DNA of 64,000 bases, from assembly GCF_001937065.1 (NCBI RefSeq), contig NZ_MOWR01000007.1, forward strand, positions 55,882 to 119,881, read 5' to 3'. The position numbers were made by a program, and so were the translations under genes. This DNA is from Streptococcus sp. 'caviae'. Lineage in GTDB: Bacteria; Bacillota; Bacilli; Lactobacillales; Streptococcaceae. Below are positions 1-10,461 of the stretch, piece by piece. The notes under the pieces were generated by a model. That model did not search any database. It had not been told where the DNA came from and saw only the letters and a program-made list of their open reading frames with translations. Position 1 is the stretch's first letter, and each line of letters starts with the position of its first letter.

Positions 1-1261
1 CAATCGCTTTCGCATGCGCTTGCAGACCCTCGGCATAGGCCAAAGTTGTAATATCTTTTTCTGCGCTGTTGACCGCTGCCTTACTGTACTGGGTATACTG
101 GATGCGTTTGACAAAGTCATGCACTCCCAGAGCAGATGAGAAGCGGCTGGTTGCTGTGGTCGGTAGGACATGATTAGCACCGGCATAATAATCACCAATC
201 GGTTCGCTCGTATAGTGTCCTAAAAAGACAGAGCCGGCATTTTGGACCTTGTCTAAATAGTCATAAGCATTTTCCATAGCAATTTCTAGGTGTTCTGGCG
301 CAACCTTATTCATAAGGTCAAACATATCATCCGCATTTTCTGCAATAATGATGCGGCCGTTATTTTCAATAGACGGACGGGCAATCGCCTCACGCGGCAA
401 GGTTTGCAGCTGAGTTTCGATCTCAGCCTCTACCGCATCAGCCAGAGTTTCAGAATTGGTCACCAAAATGGCACGAGCACGAACATCATGCTCAGCCTGC
501 GACAGCAAATCCGCCGCTACAAAACGAGGACTTGCGGTACTGTCAGCGATGACACCGATTTCTGAGGGACCTGCAATCATATCAATGCCAACGGTACCGT
601 AAACCTCTTTCTTAGCCGTTGCCACAAAGATATTACCAGGACCTGTAATCTTATCAACGTTTGGAATGCTTTGGGTGCCGTAAGCCAGAGCAGCGACCCC
701 TTGAGCCCCGCCGACTTGGAAAATCTTATCAACTCCCGCCAATTTAGCAGCCACCAAAATAGCCGGCACAAAGTGCTCCTGCGGCGGTGTTATCATAATG
801 ATTTCCTTGACACCAGCGATTTTAGCCGGAATAACATTCATAAGGACTGAGGACGGGTAAGCTGCTGTTCCTCCCGGCACATAGACACCCACGCGCTCAA
901 TGGGACGGATAAGCTGGCCGCGAAGCACACCTTCTGACGGCTGATCCTCAAAGCCTGTCTCCAGCTGCTGGCGGTGGTAGGATTCGATATTAGCCTTGGC
1001 ATTCTCCAGCGCTGCCAAAACGTCCCTGTCAATATCTGCAAATGCTTGGTCAATCCGGTCCTGCCCCACCTCAAAATCTGTCAAATCAATCTTGTCAAAC
1101 TTGATGGAATACTCACGCAGGGCTTGATCACCGCGATTTCTCACATCGTCAATAATAGCGCGGACGGTTTCTTCAACACTGACATTTTCCCGGTTCAGCT
1201 CCAGCTGTTCTTGATAGAGAATCTTCGATATTTCTTCATTAGTTCCTGTTAGACGTTTCAT
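1..1261 (-). CDS. hisD: Histidinol dehydrogenase, C-terminal end cut by window edge
   Basis: Catalyses the last two oxidations of histidine synthesis, L-histidinol to L-histidine, with two NAD+. The reading frame is open from ATG at 1261 to the window edge, about 420 codons; family members are near 427-430 residues, so only a few C-terminal residues are missing. Visible family motifs are [26 protein letters not shown] and, near the C-terminus, [10 protein letters not shown], which carries the catalytic Glu-His pair. The start ATG overlaps the hisG stop (ATGA), so translation is probably coupled. It is the fourth gene of the T-box controlled his operon. The identification is secure; only the 3' end is unseen. 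Confidence 0.96.
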   Translation of the reverse strand, partial: MKRLTGTNEEISKILYQEQLELNRENVSVEETVRAIIDDVRNRGDQALREYSIKFDKIDLTDFEVGQDRIDQAFADIDRDVLAALENAKANIESYHRQQLETGFEDQPSEGVLRGQLIRPIERVGVYVPGGTAAYPSSVLMNVIPAKIAGVKEIIMITPPQEHFVPAILVAAKLAGVDKIFQVGGAQGVAALAYGTQSIPNVDKITGPGNIFVATAKKEVYGTVGIDMIAGPSEIGVIADSTASPRFVAADLLSQAEHDVRARAILVTNSETLADAVEAEIETQLQTLPREAIARPSIENNGRIIIAENADDMFDLMNKVAPEHLEIAMENAYDYLDKVQNAGSVFLGHYTSEPIGDYYAGANHVLPTTATSRFSSALGVHDFVKRIQYTQYSKAAVNSAEKDITTLAYAEGLQAHAKAI

Positions 1262-1905
1262 TTAAAAGCTACCTCCCGATCTCCGACCAGTCCTTCAATT
1301 TTTTTAATAAAAGGCAGCAGCTCAGGCTTGTTTTTTAAGCTGGCCTTATTGACAATCATCCGTGCCGAAATGCGGCAAATATCTTCAAATACCTCTAAGC
1401 CGTTGGCTCTTAGGGTGTTGCCGGTCTCCACAATATCGACAATGGCATCTGCCAGACCGATAACAGGAGCAATTTCGACACTGCCCTGAATGGAAATAAT
1501 TTCCACATCTTCTCCCTTTTGGTTGAAGAAGTTTTTAGCGAGGGTTGGGTATTTTGTGGCAATGCGCTTGCGCTTATGGTCAGTCGGATTATAATCTTTG
1601 GTCGATGCCACAGAAAATTTACAGAGGCCGAAATTCAAATCCAGCATTTCCAAATAACCTGTCGGATGTTCAATCAGGACATCCTTGCCAACGACACCAA
1701 TATCGGCTACACCGTGGCGGACATAGGTCGTAACATCCGGTGCCTTGACTAACAAAAAGCGAAAACGCTTATCGGGACTTTCAAAAATCAAATTGCGGCC
1801 CTTATCAGCCATAAAAGACATATCAAATCCTGCTTTTTCCAGCAGTTCTACTGTGCCTTTTTCAATCCGCCCTTTAGTCAGGGCAATAGTTAATTGCTTA
1901 GTCAT
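1258..1905 (-). CDS. hisG: ATP phosphoribosyltransferase, short form
   Basis: Catalyses the first committed step of histidine synthesis, ATP plus PRPP to phosphoribosyl-ATP. The protein is 215 residues, the short form that lacks the C-terminal regulatory domain and needs the HisZ subunit, whose gene is immediately upstream (8-bp gap). The N-terminal [19 protein letters not shown] and central [20 protein letters not shown] segments are typical; the latter forms the PRPP-binding region of the family. The start ATG is preceded by AGGAGG. The stop overlaps the hisD start. Feedback inhibition by histidine is expected through HisZ, as known for the short-form class. Confidence 0.97.
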   Translation of the reverse strand: MTKQLTIALTKGRIEKGTVELLEKAGFDMSFMADKGRNLIFESPDKRFRFLLVKAPDVTTYVRHGVADIGVVGKDVLIEHPTGYLEMLDLNFGLCKFSVASTKDYNPTDHKRKRIATKYPTLAKNFFNQKGEDVEIISIQGSVEIAPVIGLADAIVDIVETGNTLRANGLEVFEDICRISARMIVNKASLKNKPELLPFIKKIEGLVGDREVAFK

Positions 1906-1913
1906 AGCGCCTC

Positions 1914-2876
1914 CTAAAAATGAATCTGATCATGAATAGCCTGATAAACACTGTCAATATCAAGGGCCCAGCCAAAAGCCGTCAGTTCTTTGGCCCCAAA
2001 GCGTTCAAAGAGTTTATCATAGCGGCCGCCAGAGACAAAGGCATCCGGAATTTTATCGCCAAACACCTTAAACATAATACCTGTATAATAAGGCATGGCA
2101 GCAATCTGTGCCAAATCCAAAGTAACTTCTGAAAGTATGCCGTACAAATCCTCAAGCACCCTTTCCAAATCAGACAGAGCCTGTAAAATGCCAGGATTCT
2201 GACTCAAAGAGCGGGCTTTCTGCAAGACCTGAGTGCTCTCGCCAAACAAAAACGGCAGTTCTCTGATAAGGGCATCAAATTCACTGGGATAGCGAAAAGT
2301 AAATTCATTAAGCCCCGTAATATTTTTATCCTGAATAAGCACAGCCAGCTCCTCTTTTGCATGGGCCGGCAGCTGCTGGCAAACAAAAATGGTCTGCAAA
2401 ATATGAGCGTGGGAAAATTCAAATTTGTAATCCTTCAGACCGCTGACCTGCAGCGCATTATTCGCTGACAGCAAGGCATCTTTGAGGGCATCTTCAGCCT
2501 CATAGCCTACGATTTCGATTCCCGCCTGAGTATGTTCGTTCAGTAACCCGCGCAGCTCTTCATTATCCTTAAAAACCTTGCCGGAATAAGAAAATTTAAT
2601 AGGCGTTTCAACACGGGTCGAGGCAATGACCCGTCCGATCTGACTGGTAATATCAGGACGCAGGCTTAAAAGATTGCCTTTCTTGTCAAAAAGGTGATAA
2701 TGCTCTGGCAGCACCTCATCCGCAAAGACTTCAAAGTGCTCCAAAGTAGGTGTTTCAATCCGATTGAAACCCTCATTTATCAAAAGATCACTGATATCTC
2801 GTTCGATCTCATACATGACACGCGCCCGTTTAAAGAGCTTATCATGCATGCCAACTGGTAAACTTGTTTTTTTCAT
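1914..2876 (-). CDS. hisZ: ATP phosphoribosyltransferase regulatory subunit
   Basis: HisZ is a catalytically inactive paralogue of histidyl-tRNA synthetase that joins short-form HisG into an active, histidine-sensitive octamer. This 320-residue protein keeps the class II synthetase-like core ([16 protein letters not shown] near residue 35, [13 protein letters not shown] near 70, and a C-terminal SGGRYDKL motif) but has no anticodon-binding domain, which separates it from HisS. It overlaps the hisC stop by 4 bp, and hisG follows after 8 bp, as expected for subunits made in fixed ratio. It is shorter than many HisZ proteins (about 390), which is usual in streptococci and lactococci. Confidence 0.93.
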   Translation of the reverse strand: MKKTSLPVGMHDKLFKRARVMYEIERDISDLLINEGFNRIETPTLEHFEVFADEVLPEHYHLFDKKGNLLSLRPDITSQIGRVIASTRVETPIKFSYSGKVFKDNEELRGLLNEHTQAGIEIVGYEAEDALKDALLSANNALQVSGLKDYKFEFSHAHILQTIFVCQQLPAHAKEELAVLIQDKNITGLNEFTFRYPSEFDALIRELPFLFGESTQVLQKARSLSQNPGILQALSDLERVLEDLYGILSEVTLDLAQIAAMPYYTGIMFKVFGDKIPDAFVSGGRYDKLFERFGAKELTAFGWALDIDSVYQAIHDQIHF

Positions 2877-3919
2877 TTCAAATCCTCAATAGTCTTGATA
2901 ACTGCTTCCATCTCGTCCTGACGGCCAATTGAAATCCGCAGATAATCCTTAATCCTGTCAACTGTTGGAAAATAGCGCACATAAATTTTTCTGGCTTCCA
3001 AGGCTTTAAACAAGGCTGCCGCAGAAATCCCTGCTGGCTTTGTCAGCACAAAATTTGCCTGACTGGGCAAAACAGTAAAGCCCTGCTTGACTAACTGCTG
3101 AGAAAACCAATCTCGGGTCTTTTGGATTTTCTTAGCAGTTTTCTGATAGTAAGACCAATCCTCAACAGCTGCTGCTGCCAATTTTTCTGCCAGCAAATCA
3201 ACAGAATAAGGATTGATAGAATGTTTGACGGCATTCATCACCGCAATCAGCTCAGGGCTCGCAATCGCATAGCCCACACGCAGACCGGCTAAGGCTGCAT
3301 CTTTAGAAAAGGTTCGTGTAATCACAAGATTATCGTATTTGCTAAGGAGAGAAAGGGCCGACTGACCGCCAAAATTGATGTAGGCTTCATCTAAGATAAC
3401 AACCACATCACGATTGGCCTGTAAAATAGCTTCAATCTCTGCAAGCGGTTTGTAAATGCCGGTAGGGGCATTAGGATTAGTTAAAATAATACCGCCATTA
3501 TCGGCTAAATAATCCTCTGTTTTGATGGTGAAATCCTCTGCCAAGGGAACTTCATGGTAGTTAACCCGATACAGATCTGCCCAGACCTTGTAAAAACCAT
3601 AGGTCAAATCCGGAAAAAGAACAGGTTCGTCATTATTGAAAAAGGCCAGAAAGGCGATGGATAAGACATCATCTGAACCATTAGCAATCATCAATTGTTC
3701 AGGTCTGACCTGTAAGTTTTCCGCCAAGACAGCTCGTAAATCAGCCTGATCCAAAGTCGAATACTTGCGTAAACTATCTGCATCAAAATGTGCTAAAACC
3801 TCACGGACCTTAGGGCTGGCACCGTAGGCATTCTCATTGGTATTGAGCTTAATCATATTCTTCTCAGCAGGCTGAGCGCCTGCTACATAGGGTTCAATTT
3901 GTCGCAATCCTCTAATCAT
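2873..3919 (-). CDS. hisC: Histidinol-phosphate aminotransferase
   Basis: PLP enzyme that transfers the amino group of glutamate to imidazole-acetol phosphate. The 348-residue reading uses ATG 3919 ([14 protein letters not shown]), preceded by AGAGGTGATAAG at good spacing; the open frame continues upstream only into the T-box terminator. Fold-type I aminotransferase motifs are visible: [32 protein letters not shown] and the PLP-lysine region [17 protein letters not shown]. It is the first gene of the operon and its stop overlaps hisZ by 4 bp. Transcription should be set by the leader upstream (3943-4243). Confidence 0.96.
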   Translation of the reverse strand: MIRGLRQIEPYVAGAQPAEKNMIKLNTNENAYGASPKVREVLAHFDADSLRKYSTLDQADLRAVLAENLQVRPEQLMIANGSDDVLSIAFLAFFNNDEPVLFPDLTYGFYKVWADLYRVNYHEVPLAEDFTIKTEDYLADNGGIILTNPNAPTGIYKPLAEIEAILQANRDVVVILDEAYINFGGQSALSLLSKYDNLVITRTFSKDAALAGLRVGYAIASPELIAVMNAVKHSINPYSVDLLAEKLAAAAVEDWSYYQKTAKKIQKTRDWFSQQLVKQGFTVLPSQANFVLTKPAGISAAALFKALEARKIYVRYFPTVDRIKDYLRISIGRQDEMEAVIKTIEDLK

Positions 3920-3942
3920 CTTATCACCTCTGCCAGCGATGC

Positions 3943-4243
3943 AAAAAACGCCCCCGCAAAAAACTTGCAAGGACGCTTGAAACGTGGTTCCACCTTCAAT
4001 TCAGCAGCCTGTCGCCAGACTGCCCTCAGGGAGTTTGAAACTCCAATCCGTAACGTGAATGACCCGTCGAGCACTACTTTCCTCAGATTTGGCACCCGCA
4101 CTCAAGAATGTGTCGTCTAAATGTCCTGTATGTTCTCAGCTACCATACTCTCTGTTACTGCCGGATAGATTATCAGCTTGTCTGCGCCTGTAATCCACCC
4201 GGTGACTTAGACTTTTTCTCTCATCGCTTTTCTATTTTTCTCT
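3943..4243 (-). promoter_or_regulatory. T-box leader, histidine specific, with terminator
   Basis: The minus-strand leader of hisC contains the T-box core GGTGGAACCACG at 3994-3983, the 14-nt motif that pairs in the antiterminator and contacts the uncharged tRNA acceptor. A GAACATACAGG segment at 4135-4125 has the layout of a specifier loop; its central CAT (4132-4130) reads as a His codon. The competing terminator follows (3977-3943): GCGTCC pairs with GGGGGCG, then a run of T. Inference: uncharged tRNA-His stabilises antitermination and turns on hisCZGD. The stem I fold was read by eye only. Confidence 0.9.
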
Positions 4244-4272
4244 ATTCTACAAGAAAATTCTGAATATTGCAA
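4244..4272 (-). promoter_or_regulatory. Promoter of the his operon
   Basis: On the minus strand TTGCAA (4272-4267) and TAGAAT (4249-4244) are separated by 17 bp, a good sigma-A promoter. Transcription would start just before the T-box leader. Confidence 0.75.
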
Positions 4273-4365
4273 GCCTTAAATTATTATCTGACTTCCGCCA
4301 GACACCTGTTTACTGATACTAAAGTAAACCTCTTGAAGTTACCGATACCATCACTAACAACCAAA

Positions 4366-4389
4366 AAGCAACGGCTTTGCAGTCGTTGC
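4366..4389. repeat. Left target duplication of element copy A (terminator hairpin)
   Basis: A 24-bp hairpin sequence, AAGCAACGGCTTTGCAG followed by TCGTTGC, repeated with one mismatch at 4654-4677. The A tract before it and the T tract after the right copy together rebuild one bidirectional terminator, so an element appears to have split a duplicated hairpin. Confidence 0.8.
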
Positions 4390-4653
4390 TCAGACTGTAG
4401 ACAAATCTCCATTTGCCTACCTTGATCAGCAAAAAAGTCTGCAGACTACCATATAAATTCCACGAACGCAAACGAGTTTAAAGGATACTTCCGCCGTGAT
4501 GAAAGTGTCAGAAATGGTGAATTTTAGCCAATTCTGACACTCGGAAACTTTGAGACCGTGGCTCAAAGTTTAGGCATGGAATTCCCTAGGAAGTCGCTGC
4601 CGTCCGACATCACCTAAGGAAGTATCAAAGAAAAAGGACTTTTTCTTCAAACT
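4390..4653. mobile_element. Structured repeat element, copy A (diverged, 264 bp)
   Basis: No protein is encoded. The left end CAGACTGTAGACAAA is an imperfect inverse of the right end (TTTTTCTTCAAACT). Inside, GATACTTCC (4484-4492) pairs with GGAAGTATC (4618-4626) and encloses two hairpins: AGTGTCAGAA/TTCTGACACT (4504-4541) and AAACTTTGAG/CTCAAAGTTT (4545-4571). The same layout, with different bases but pairing kept, is found at 21829-22120 and 53308-53993. Direct 24-bp copies of a terminator hairpin flank it. Inference: an old insertion of a non-autonomous element at a terminator between the bacteriocin locus and the his operon. Confidence 0.75.
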
Positions 4654-4677
4654 AAGCAACGGCTTTGCAGCCGTTGC
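4654..4677. repeat. Right target duplication of element copy A (terminator hairpin)
   Basis: Second copy of the 24-bp hairpin at 4366-4389, followed by GCTTTTTG. It can act as a rho-independent terminator for rightward transcription, while the left copy with its A tract serves leftward transcription. Confidence 0.8.
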
Positions 4678-4693
4678 GCTTTTTGTTTGAGCA

Positions 4694-4861
4694 GAGTCAC
4701 AATTGTTCCAGTTCTTGGTTAGTAATTTATCAGTCTATTATTTCTCAGATAAAAACTGAAAAATAACAGCAGCTAATGCCAAACCTTGAGCACCCAGAAA
4801 TACCTAACCAAGTGGATTTGAAGCCTCTGCGATTGCGGCTGCTCCAAACCAAAGACAAGTC
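4694..4861. other. Non-coding stretch
   Basis: Short AT-rich stretch between element copy A and the immunity-like gene. I see no gene, promoter or strong hairpin here. Confidence 0.5.
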
Positions 4862-5077
4862 TTACTTTTTATTTTTCATAAAATCTACAATGCCCTTGAA
4901 AATTTTGACAAAATCTTTCCAGCAAAGCGCAGTGACCAAGATAGATTCAGTCATAAAAATTCCAAAAATAATAATCTTAACCGTTGTATTTTCAGAAACA
5001 GCTGAAACCAATAAGATAATTGGCAGGCTAAATAAATATCCATAACTCAGATAAAGTGATCTTTTTGAAGGTATCAT
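4862..5077 (-). CDS. Small two-helix membrane protein, bacteriocin-immunity-like
   Basis: A 71-residue protein with two predicted membrane segments (about residues 12-27 and 33-52), separated by a short polar turn, and a lysine-rich C-terminal tail ending in MKNKK. ATG 5077 is preceded by AAAGG at 9 nt. I do not recognise a named family. Small basic membrane proteins beside double-glycine peptide genes are commonly immunity proteins, and this one lies just downstream of a decayed peptide gene (5117-5236), so immunity to that lost peptide is a reasonable guess. It is the last gene of the locus, before the terminator at 4654-4677. Confidence 0.6.
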   Translation of the reverse strand: MIPSKRSLYLSYGYLFSLPIILLVSAVSENTTVKIIIFGIFMTESILVTALCWKDFVKIFKGIVDFMKNKK

Positions 5078-5116
5078 AATGACTTGCCTTTCTATAGATG
5101 ATAGATAAACGACTTA

Positions 5117-5236
5117 TTAAAATGGTAAGTTATATCCGACAATGCCTCCAGTAATTGCACCACCGATACCGCCGACTGCGGCTGAGGCTCTTTCAACCAC
5201 AGATAAATAGTAATTGGTGGTGCAGAGAAATTCAAA
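5117..5236 (-). pseudogene. Decayed class II bacteriocin peptide gene
   Basis: The frame ending at TAA 5119-5117 encodes a glycine-rich peptide with AVGGIGGAITGGIVGYN, a GxxxG-rich helix typical of two-peptide class II bacteriocins. The preceding residues FEFLCTTNYYLSVVE resemble the usual streptococcal leader (FEQF..LD...LSVVEGG), but the double glycine is replaced by Arg-Ala and an in-frame TGA (5239-5237) lies where the leader should continue to its Met. No in-frame start codon is available. I read it as a broken second peptide of the locus; a sequencing error in the leader cannot be excluded. Confidence 0.6.
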
Positions 5237-5239
5237 TCA

Positions 5240-5416
5240 TTAGCGATTAAGATAATTATTTTTCAAATAAATATAAATAATTACCAGTGCATTAATCACA
5301 AGTAGGGCATAGATGAACAGTCTCATTTTATTATTTGGAAATATAACCAACAAAAGTAACAGTATTGGTATAGCTCCCATGATAATGCTAATAAATTTAG
5401 GAAAATGCATTTTCAT
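5240..5416 (-). CDS. Small two-helix membrane protein, immunity-like
   Basis: A 56-58 residue hydrophobic protein starting MKMHFPKF. The AAGAAGG before ATG 5416 fits the second ATG (5410) even better, at 7 nt. Two membrane helices cover most of it (about residues 8-25 and 31-50), with a short NNKMR turn and a C-terminal KNNYLNR. It starts 7 bp after the stop of the bacteriocin gene, the usual place for a dedicated immunity gene. A longer in-frame TTG extension would overlap the peptide gene and lacks an RBS. No family recognised; function inferred from position. Confidence 0.65.
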   Translation of the reverse strand: MKMHFPKFISIIMGAIPILLLLLVIFPNNKMRLFIYALLVINALVIIYIYLKNNYLNR

Positions 5417-5423
5417 ACCTTCT

Positions 5424-5717
5424 TTAAATCCATGGTCCCCATGTATCAACAGCCGCACCAGCCAGTCCAAGAGCGCCGCCTAATGCCACACCATCTCTTA
5501 CACCTTTAATTGTGGCACCTGATACAGTTCCTATCCCTGGAAGAACCATTGATCCAATTGTTCCACCAGTTGCAGCTCCATAAACGCCATCGGCAATACC
5601 ACCTACGACAGCACCAGTAATACCAAGCAGCAAGCCTCCTTCTGATTCAGAAAGAAGAGCTGTGTCCGCTGCTTCAAAGTTGTCAAATGTTATTGACTCC
5701 AAAGTTAAGAAATTCAT
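5424..5717 (-). CDS. Double-glycine class II bacteriocin precursor
   Basis: A 97-residue precursor. Residues 1-28 form a leader with acidic and hydrophobic residues ending LLSESEGG, the double-glycine site cut by ABC transporters with a C39 peptidase domain. The mature part of about 69 residues is very rich in glycine and alanine (GAVVGGIADGVYGAATGG, then GGALGLAGAAVDTWGPWI) with several GxxxG motifs, as in blp/mutacin-type pore formers. ATG 5717 gives the canonical leader; a TTG nine codons upstream is possible. No transporter gene is in the window, so export must rely on one elsewhere. No ComE/BlpR-type repeat was recognised upstream. Confidence 0.85.
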   Translation of the reverse strand: MNFLTLESITFDNFEAADTALLSESEGGLLLGITGAVVGGIADGVYGAATGGTIGSMVLPGIGTVSGATIKGVRDGVALGGALGLAGAAVDTWGPWI

Positions 5718-5788
5718 CAAAATTTTTCTTTTATTTTTTGCCAATTATCCTTGGCTAACAGTGCCCAGTCTATCAATTTCCCTTTCAT
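5717..5788 (-). CDS. Possible 23-codon micro-ORF coupled to the bacteriocin gene
   Basis: ATG 5788 opens a 23-residue frame beginning MKGKLIDWALLAKDNW and ending KIKEKF. Its TGA shares the A of the bacteriocin start (TGATG), a layout that gives translational coupling. The peptide is amphipathic and basic, with two Trp. No clear RBS precedes it, and an in-frame TAA lies directly before the ATG, so it is not the end of a longer gene. It may be a coupling leader, a small leaderless peptide, or chance. Low confidence. Confidence 0.3.
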   Translation of the reverse strand: MKGKLIDWALLAKDNWQKIKEKF

Positions 5789-5920
5789 TTAGCAATATCG
5801 TTGAGTTTATTTTAATGAAATCTCAAAATTATTGTTGTAAAAAGCATAATTTTCTGTATTTTTTAATTACTATCTATTGATAAAAGAGAAAATCATTTGT
5901 CAGCCACTACAAGCCAAAAA
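5789..5920. other. Upstream region of the bacteriocin locus
   Basis: AT-rich sequence between the ezrA terminator and the bacteriocin genes. It should hold their promoter, but I found no convincing -35/-10 pair or direct repeat for a peptide-pheromone response regulator. Confidence 0.4.
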
Positions 5921-5948
5921 ACACTGATTAGCCCTGCTAACCAGTGTT
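5921..5948 (-). terminator. Terminator of ezrA
   Basis: ACACTGATTAGC and GCTAACCAGTGT form a hairpin with one unpaired base on each side, followed on the minus strand by a T run. Confidence 0.8.
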
Positions 5949-5959
5949 GTCAGTATTAA

Positions 5960-7684
5960 TTAGAAGCGAATAGTTTCACGCGTTTTTTCATAGGAGGAGA
6001 CAAAGCGGTCTGTGACACCGGGCTCTACTGTTTCCAAAGCATAGGAAATTTCATCAAAGGAACCTTGATAGTCGTATTCTTCCTCAAAGAGTTTAAGAGC
6101 AATATCAAAGCTTTCCTGAACACTCGGCTCAAAGCTGCGGTAGCGGTTTGAATACTGCAGAAGCTGCTCTGTCAATGTCGCATTTTGAACCACCCGATAA
6201 GCAGTTTCTTCTAAATTAGCAACAGCGGCTGTTGCTGCTTCTGTCAGACGATTCACCGTTTCAATATGGATACGGGCACGATTCAGTTCATCCATCAAGG
6301 CTTCCAGCTGAGCGCTGCTTGTGAAGAAAACACTTAAGAATTCCTGAGGAATACCCGGAAGATTGCGCTTCTCCATAAAACGTTTGATGGCATGCAGCTG
6401 ATTGATGTAGCCGTCCAATTTTTGACGGGAGGTCTTTTCAATATTTTCAATATCTTTCAGACTGTTGAAAACGTCCAGCTGGCCTTCTTCAACCAAGTCA
6501 AGCTTCTTGATGGCACGGTCAAACTTATCTTCTAAAAGTGAGAACGGTTTTTCCTGTACGTCAAAATTCTCAATAATCGGCAGCACATCTTTTTCAATAA
6601 CTGTCAAATCTTCATTGAAGTCACGAACGTTGATTTCTTCTTTTTCATTCAAGATATAGCGATGTGTCAGACGTTCAATTTCTGCTTCCAGCTGCTCGTT
6701 GTTCTTCTTGGCATGTTCCAAATAAGCCGGAATAATCTTCTTGCTCTTAACAATTTTCTTATGAGCTCTGATTTCACGTTCAAAGATATCGTAGAGACCG
6801 TCAATTTTTTCTTGAATGGATTCATTTTCTGACTCGGCCTTATCCAAGTCCAAAGAGACCAACTCGTTAGAATTGCTGCCGATTGCTTCGCGGATTTCCT
6901 GAAAACGTTCTTCAATATTTTTCTCAGGGAAGTGATAATTTTCTTCCAGTAACCGGCGATAGCCAGACTCCAAATCATCCAGCTGATCAGGGAAATCATC
7001 TTCCAATTTAGCAACGATAGCCGGAATCTTCTCGGTCATCTGACCCAGTGCAATTGTGTGCTCTTCGGCACGGTCAAGAATCTCGGAAGCTTCTACAGGG
7101 TCACCTGAAGAATTCAGGGTAACAAACTGTGAAAACTCAGCTTCAATATTTTTGAGCTGCTTCTCAATTTCAGGCATGGTGGTCCCAAAATTGCTGTCCC
7201 CTTCTTCAACTGAAGCCTGCAGCTTTTCATACATTTCAAGCGCATGCAAAACACGGGCGCTGTTTTTTTCTTCCTGCTCTTTTAAAACAGCAAGAGCCTC
7301 TCTGATTGCTTTAATATCTTCTTCCGCAAGATTCAGCTGACTTTCAATACTGTTGATTTGATTATGAGCACGGATAAAATTGAAAGTGTCATTTAAATTT
7401 TCTGCTTCAAAGATATGATTTTCAATATCGCTGAATGAATTGAGCGATAAATCAACCCATTTTTGATTCCACTCACGAAAGGCCGTCTGACTCTGACCGA
7501 TTAGATGGAGTTTCTTAACTTCTTCAATCTCATCATTGACAGGCAGATCAAAAAGATTTTGTTTGCGTTCTTCTAATTTTGTGATTAACGAATCATTTCG
7601 TTTTCTGATAATAATAGCAATCAGGTAGGCTGTAATAACTACCAGCACTATTGCCACTATCAGCAATACAATTCCGCTAGACAT
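5960..7684 (-). CDS. ezrA: Septation ring formation regulator EzrA
   Basis: Membrane-anchored division protein that modulates FtsZ ring assembly and helps recruit the septal and peripheral wall machinery in Gram-positive cocci. The 574-residue reading starts at ATG 7684 ([20 protein letters not shown]) with AAGGAG in place; a longer frame upstream has no RBS. Residues about 4-22 form the single N-terminal membrane anchor; the rest is long, charged and heptad-rich (spectrin-like coiled coils). Length matches streptococcal EzrA. It lies 93 bp downstream of gyrB on the same strand and has its own terminator. Confidence 0.95.
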   Translation of the reverse strand: MSSGIVLLIVAIVLVVITAYLIAIIIRKRNDSLITKLEERKQNLFDLPVNDEIEEVKKLHLIGQSQTAFREWNQKWVDLSLNSFSDIENHIFEAENLNDTFNFIRAHNQINSIESQLNLAEEDIKAIREALAVLKEQEEKNSARVLHALEMYEKLQASVEEGDSNFGTTMPEIEKQLKNIEAEFSQFVTLNSSGDPVEASEILDRAEEHTIALGQMTEKIPAIVAKLEDDFPDQLDDLESGYRRLLEENYHFPEKNIEERFQEIREAIGSNSNELVSLDLDKAESENESIQEKIDGLYDIFEREIRAHKKIVKSKKIIPAYLEHAKKNNEQLEAEIERLTHRYILNEKEEINVRDFNEDLTVIEKDVLPIIENFDVQEKPFSLLEDKFDRAIKKLDLVEEGQLDVFNSLKDIENIEKTSRQKLDGYINQLHAIKRFMEKRNLPGIPQEFLSVFFTSSAQLEALMDELNRARIHIETVNRLTEAATAAVANLEETAYRVVQNATLTEQLLQYSNRYRSFEPSVQESFDIALKLFEEEYDYQGSFDEISYALETVEPGVTDRFVSSYEKTRETIRF

Positions 7685-7777
7685 CTTAATCTCCTTAAAT
7701 TGTCTTATTATTGTCAAAATAGGCTATAACGTTACGATTATAACATACTTCCAGCTGCTTTTCAAAAAAATCTTCGA

Positions 7778-10302
<2,525 letters not shown>

Positions 10303-10309
10303 ATCTTTC

Positions 10310-10318
10310 ATTGTAACA
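10310..10318 (-). promoter_or_regulatory. Extended -10 box very close to the HAD gene start
   Basis: TGTTACAAT (TG-N-TACAAT) ends 7 nt before ATG 10302, so the transcript would begin at or next to the start codon. No good -35 is seen. Confidence 0.5.
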
Positions 10319-10353
10319 TATTTTTAAGATTTTTGACAGTTAGGGCCACAAGA

Positions 10354-10400
10354 AAGAGTTTGAGACAGGCAGCCATCATGGCTGTCTGTCTCAAACTCTT
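10354..10400. terminator. Near-perfect 23-bp palindrome, probable bidirectional terminator
   Basis: AAGAGTTTGAGACAGGCAGC... reads the same on both strands for 23 bp with one mismatch and a single central base. It lies downstream of rodA and upstream of the HAD gene promoter. The central CCATCATGGC resembles the loops of hairpins at 36454 and 38250. Confidence 0.6.
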
Positions 10401-10461
10401 ATTATTCTGATAGCTAAGAACAGCTGAGAAGTCCTTATAAAGTCCTGGCAGCCTCATTTGG

